Shown here: piece after piece, positions 61,277 through 64,000 of the stretch
Position numbering within the stretch: the stretch's first letter is position 1
Layout: each line of letters begins with the position of its first letter
NCBI GenBank assembly: GCA_964607165.1
Contig: CAZSIT010000003.1
Span: 1-64,000 of the forward strand
DNA: 64,000 bases
Direction: 5' to 3'
DNA from: DSPP01 sp964607165
GTDB taxonomy: Bacteria > Zixibacteria > MSB-5A5 > DSPP01
Position numbers and translations under genes: made by a program
Notes under the pieces: generated by a model
The model's input: the letters and a program-made list of their open reading frames with translations, nothing else
The model's database searches: none
Told to the model about the DNA's origin: nothing

Positions 61277-61474
61277 ATGAAGCAATGGTACGAAAAAGCG
61301 ATTCAATTCTTTAAAGAGGTTCGTTCCGAGCTGGCAAAAGTTTCCTGGCCGGCGCGCAACGAGCTGTTGGTTTCGACTTTGGCGGTAATTTTTTTCTCCA
61401 TCGTTCTGGCCGGATTTATTGGAATTGTTGATTTTTCCTTGGTAAAAATTTTGGAGGCGGTGACCGGCCGGTGA
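61277..61474 (+). CDS. secE: Preprotein translocase subunit SecE
   Basis: 65 residues, the short one-helix SecE. The amphipathic segment FFKEVRSELAKVSWPARNEL is the family signature, followed by one membrane helix (about 33-55). It stabilises SecY in the translocon. The stop overlaps the nusG start by four bases. Confidence 0.93.
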   Translation: MKQWYEKAIQFFKEVRSELAKVSWPARNELLVSTLAVIFFSIVLAGFIGIVDFSLVKILEAVTGR

Positions 61475-61998
61475 AAAAATGGTTTGTGGTTCATACTTAT
61501 TCCGGCCAGGAACAGAAGGCCAAGCGGTATTTGGAATCGGCCATCTCCACTTCCGGGTTGGGAGAGCAGTTTGGGGGAGTCATGGTTCCGACCCAAGAAG
61601 TGGCGGAAATGAAAGCGGGAAAGCGGGCCACTTCCACAAAAAAGTTTCTGCCCAGCTATCTTTTGGTGGAAATGGAAGTGAACAAGGAGACGGAAACTTT
61701 AGTGCGGAATACGCCGGGGATTACCAACTTCGTCGGACCTTCGGGAAAACCATCCCCTATTTCGGAGGAGGAAGTGCAACGGATTATGGGGCAGATGGAA
61801 GGGGTGCGGGTGGCGGAGCCGGAGGAAATCGGCTACAAGACCGGCGACCCGGTAAAGGTTATTGACGGGCCGTTCACCGACTTTACCGGCACGATTTCGG
61901 AAGTGAATATGGAACGAAAGAAGATAAAGGTTATGGTTTCGATTTTTGGCCGTCCGACTCCGGTGGAATTAGATTTCTTGCAGGTTCAGCCGGCGTAA
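61471..61998 (+). CDS. nusG: Transcription termination/antitermination factor NusG
   Basis: 175 residues. NGN domain starts KKWFVVHTYSGQEQKAKRYLE and has the conserved FLPSYLLVEME and VRNTPGITNFVG. The KOW domain contains GDPVKVIDGPFTDFTGTISEVN. Starts from GTG 61471 in frame with the secE overlap. It couples RNA polymerase to ribosome and Rho. Confidence 0.95.
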   Translation: MKKWFVVHTYSGQEQKAKRYLESAISTSGLGEQFGGVMVPTQEVAEMKAGKRATSTKKFLPSYLLVEMEVNKETETLVRNTPGITNFVGPSGKPSPISEEEVQRIMGQMEGVRVAEPEEIGYKTGDPVKVIDGPFTDFTGTISEVNMERKKIKVMVSIFGRPTPVELDFLQVQPA

Positions 61999-62048
61999 GT
62001 AATAGAACAGGGATTAGTGATTAGGGATTAGAAAAAACAAGGATAAAG

Positions 62049-62468
62049 ATGAAAAAAGTTGTTGCTCAAGTAAAATTGCAAATTTCGGCAGGCTCTGCCA
62101 ATCCGGCGCCGCCGGTTGGGCCGGCATTGGGCCAGCACGGGGTTAACATTATGGAATTCTGCAAGCAGTTTAACGCCCGTACGCAAGCTCAAACCGGTTT
62201 GGTTATACCGGTAATAATCACGGTTTACGCCGACAAAAGCTTTACTTTTATCACCAAAACACCGCCGGCGGCGGTGCTTCTAATCAAGGCGGCGAAAATC
62301 GAGAAAGGTTCGGGCGAGCCGAATCGAAATAAAGTTGGGAAAGTAACTAAAGCTCAGGTAAAAGAAATCGCTCAGATGAAAATGCCAGATCTGAATGCAG
62401 CCTCCCTGGAGGCGGCGATGCGTATGATCGAAGGGACTGCGCGCAATATGGGAATTGAGGTGGTATGA
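62049..62468 (+). CDS. rplK: Ribosomal protein L11
   Basis: 139 residues. Starts MKKVVAQVKLQISAGSANPAPPVGPALGQHG with the conserved Pro-rich switch; C-terminal RNA-binding part has AQVKEIAQMKMPDLNA and IEGTARNMGIEV. Its stop overlaps the start of rplA. The repetitive GGGATTAGTGATTAGGGATT motif in the preceding spacer (62012-62032) is also seen in part at 4241-4270. Confidence 0.96.
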   Translation: MKKVVAQVKLQISAGSANPAPPVGPALGQHGVNIMEFCKQFNARTQAQTGLVIPVIITVYADKSFTFITKTPPAAVLLIKAAKIEKGSGEPNRNKVGKVTKAQVKEIAQMKMPDLNAASLEAAMRMIEGTARNMGIEVV

Positions 62469-63172
62469 GACACGGGAAGAAATATAAAACCGCAGCTGCC
62501 AAAGTGGACCGCGTCAAAAAATATCCTTTGACGGAGGCGGTTAAGCTGGTCAAAGAGGCAAAGTTTACCAAGTTCGACGAATCGGTGGAGCTTTCCATCC
62601 GGCTGGGGGTTGACCCCAAGCAGGCCGACCAGGTGGTGCGGGGCACGGTTTTGCTTCCGCATGGCACCGGAAAGAAAATTCGGGTTTTGGTTCTGGCCAA
62701 AGGGGAGAAGGAAAAAGAGGCCTTGGAAGCGGGTGCGGACTGGGCCGGCGCCGAAGAATATGTGGAAAAAATCACCGGCGGTTGGATGGATTTTGACGCG
62801 GTGGTGGCAACGCCGGATATGATGGGCTCGGTCGGAAAGTTGGGGAAGATTCTTGGTCCGCGAGGGCTAATGCCCAATCCGAAGACCGGGACGGTCACCT
62901 TCGATGTAGCCAAAGCCGTGAAGGATTTAAAGGCCGGCAAAATTGAATACCGGGTCGACAAGGCCGGCATTGTCGGTGCGGCAATTGGAAAAGTTTCTTT
63001 TGGTGAAAACCAGATTAAAGAAAACGCGGAAAGTTTTCTGGCCGCCATCGTGCGCGCGCGGCCGGCTGCCGCTAAGGGCGCATATTTGAAGTCGGCGACA
63101 ATGTCTTCCACCATGGGGCCGGGAGTCCGCCTGGATACAAACGAAATTTTAACCTTAGGGAAGAGTTTATAG
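62465..63172 (+). CDS. rplA: Ribosomal protein L1
   Basis: 235 residues of normal L1 form. Motifs YPLTEAVKLVKE, ELSIRLGVDPKQADQ, VRGTVLLPHGTGKK, GPRGLMPNPKTGTV and IEYRVDKAGI. It binds 23S rRNA in the L1 stalk and in many bacteria represses its own mRNA. Ends one base before rplJ. Confidence 0.96.
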   Translation: MRHGKKYKTAAAKVDRVKKYPLTEAVKLVKEAKFTKFDESVELSIRLGVDPKQADQVVRGTVLLPHGTGKKIRVLVLAKGEKEKEALEAGADWAGAEEYVEKITGGWMDFDAVVATPDMMGSVGKLGKILGPRGLMPNPKTGTVTFDVAKAVKDLKAGKIEYRVDKAGIVGAAIGKVSFGENQIKENAESFLAAIVRARPAAAKGAYLKSATMSSTMGPGVRLDTNEILTLGKSL

Positions 63173-63173
63173 T

Positions 63174-63710
63174 ATGCCCAGGCAAATTGCCCAACCACGA
63201 CCGGAAAAAGCAACCGTAGTTGAAGAATTAGCCGAGCGCTTTTTGGCTTCGCCCAGTTTCTTTTTGACCGATTTTTCAGGGCTGACAGTTGAAGGCGCCA
63301 CCACGCTGCGCAAAAACCTGCGCGAAAGCAAAGTCAATTATCGGGTAGCAAAAAATACATTGATTCAAATTGCCGCACAGAAAGCGAAGGTCTCTGGGCT
63401 GGAGTCCTACCTGGCCGGGCCGACCGGAATTGCTTTCGCTCTGGATGATCCGATCGCGGTGGCAAAGATTTTATCCGATTTCATTAAGAAAAACGAAAAG
63501 CCTAAGGTCAAGGTTTTCTTTTTAGACGGTAAGCTGTTTTTAGGGGCCGAGCTTGGTAAGATTGCGGCCTTGCCGGGGAAAAAGGAACTTTTGGCGAAAG
63601 TGGTCGGTTGTATACAGACACCCTTGTCTATCTTGGTAGGGACTTTAGATGGCGTACTACGGAATTTTGTTTTAACTATTGACGCTTTAGCAAAAAAGGA
63701 AGCGGTTTAA
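63174..63710 (+). CDS. rplJ: Ribosomal protein L10
   Basis: 178 residues. FLTDFSGLTVEGATTLRKNLRE and YRVAKNTLIQIA are the L10 core, and the C-terminal helix (about 150-175) that binds L7/L12 dimers is present. In many bacteria an L10 leader precedes rplJ; here only one base separates it from rplA. Confidence 0.95.
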   Translation: MPRQIAQPRPEKATVVEELAERFLASPSFFLTDFSGLTVEGATTLRKNLRESKVNYRVAKNTLIQIAAQKAKVSGLESYLAGPTGIAFALDDPIAVAKILSDFIKKNEKPKVKVFFLDGKLFLGAELGKIAALPGKKELLAKVVGCIQTPLSILVGTLDGVLRNFVLTIDALAKKEAV

Positions 63711-63818
63711 TCCGGGCCGCGCTTCTGAGTGGGGAATAGGCCCTCCCACTTGGCTCGGAATAAAAGTAACGCTCGGCCAGCGTTTTAAGGCAGTTAAATA
63801 TGGAAAACAGGAGGAATA
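63711..63818 (+). promoter_or_regulatory. Hairpin-containing spacer between rplJ and rplL
   Basis: 108 nt with two stems: GAGTGGG/CCCACTT (about 63727-63755) and AACGCT-CGGCC-AGCGTT (about 63770-63786) followed by TT and an AGGAGG SD at 63809-63814. It may attenuate or process the rplJL transcript to raise the L7/L12 to L10 ratio. Confidence 0.4.
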
Positions 63819-64000
63819 ATGGCGAAAGTAGATGAAATCGTGGGGATGATTGAAGGGATGACAGTTTTGGAATTGGCGGAACTTTCCAAAACCCTGCAGG
63901 ATAAATTCGGTGTTTCTGCCGCCATTCCGGTAGCGATTGCCAGTGGCGGAGGAGGGGTGGCCGCTCCCGCGGTTGAGGAACAAACTGAATTCAACGTGAT
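63819..64000 (+). CDS. rplL: Ribosomal protein L7/L12 (runs off the window)
   Basis: 60 codons are visible from ATG 63819 (AGGAGG upstream). MTVLELAELSKTLQDKFGVSAA is the N-terminal dimerisation domain; the flexible Ala/Gly hinge begins around GGGGVAAPAVEE. The C-terminal factor-binding domain lies beyond the window end. Confidence 0.93.
   Translation, partial: MAKVDEIVGMIEGMTVLELAELSKTLQDKFGVSAAIPVAIASGGGGVAAPAVEEQTEFNV

Noticed and set aside
62347..63213. 288-codon minus-strand ORF across rplA
   Set aside because: Antisense shadow with no recognisable domain.

Overview
ORGANISM. The window is chromosomal DNA of a mid-GC, probably Gram-negative (diderm) bacterium. A BamA/TamA-like beta-barrel protein, MlaE/MlaF-type lipid-transport subunits, a PpiD/SurA-type periplasmic chaperone and lipoprotein signals point to an outer membrane. 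Exported proteins end in tandem dockerin-like modules or in a FlgD-like/T9SS-type sorting domain. That pairing is typical of uncultured FCB-group lineages (Zixibacteria, KSB1 and Latescibacteria types); the placement is inference. A run of 100 N at 22563-22662 shows this is a scaffolded assembly, probably a metagenome-assembled genome. LAYOUT. 1-4151: a frameshifted M15 peptidase, a possible small RNA with its own terminator, and three secreted dockerin-like proteins. 4282-8404: an amidohydrolase, a fused homocysteine methyltransferase/methylene-THF reductase and a lipoprotein. 8685-11270: a large tail-fibre-like repeat protein. 11626-18819: a housekeeping operon dtd-maf-rodZ-smc-ftsY-yjbQ-rlmH. 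19018-26641: a minus-strand accessory block (sulfatase, VOC, two DinB-fold proteins, SRPBCC, methyltransferase, family-5 UDG, OsmC, EamA, DUF6265). 26742-47563: plus-strand housekeeping genes (gatA, gatB, purN, outer-membrane barrel, GT39, purC, purH, smg, coaBC, udg, dnaB, mlaE, mlaF, radA, tgt, yajC, def, fmt, rng) ending in a strong terminator. 47608-54056: a minus-strand operon of secreted proteins (subtilase, two beta-propeller-like proteins and a truncated copy of the subtilase N-terminus). 54135-55970: ppiD. 56198-59248: tRNA-Ser with an apparent integrated GIY-YIG unit, a TPR protein kinase and a CDGSH protein. 59530-64000: the classic tRNA-Thr, tuf, rpmG, tRNA-Trp, secE, nusG, rplK, rplA, rplJ, rplL cluster. 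HOW IT FITS TOGETHER. Most genes serve translation, secretion, purine synthesis and replication/repair. The distinctive part is the exported proteome. Five proteins end in two dockerin-like repeats plus a cysteine within three residues of the C-terminus, and one subtilase in the same operon carries the alternative FlgD-like tail. Two of the surface-protein promoters share identical -35 and -10 hexamers. MOST UNUSUAL SIGNALS. (1) A GIY-YIG nuclease gene lies between tRNA-Ser and a 16-bp exact copy of that tRNA's 3' end, like a minimal tRNA-targeting integrative unit. (2) Small palindromic repeats are scattered between genes and, in several places, sit in frame inside proteins (GatA, a BstA-like protein, signal-peptide regions). 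(3) The C-terminal double dockerin plus terminal cysteine may be a sorting or anchoring tag. (4) Several promoters are placed so that the mRNA would start at or next to the start codon. (5) A structured RNA candidate sits at 649-730. Start codons other than ATG (TTG, GTG) are frequent.
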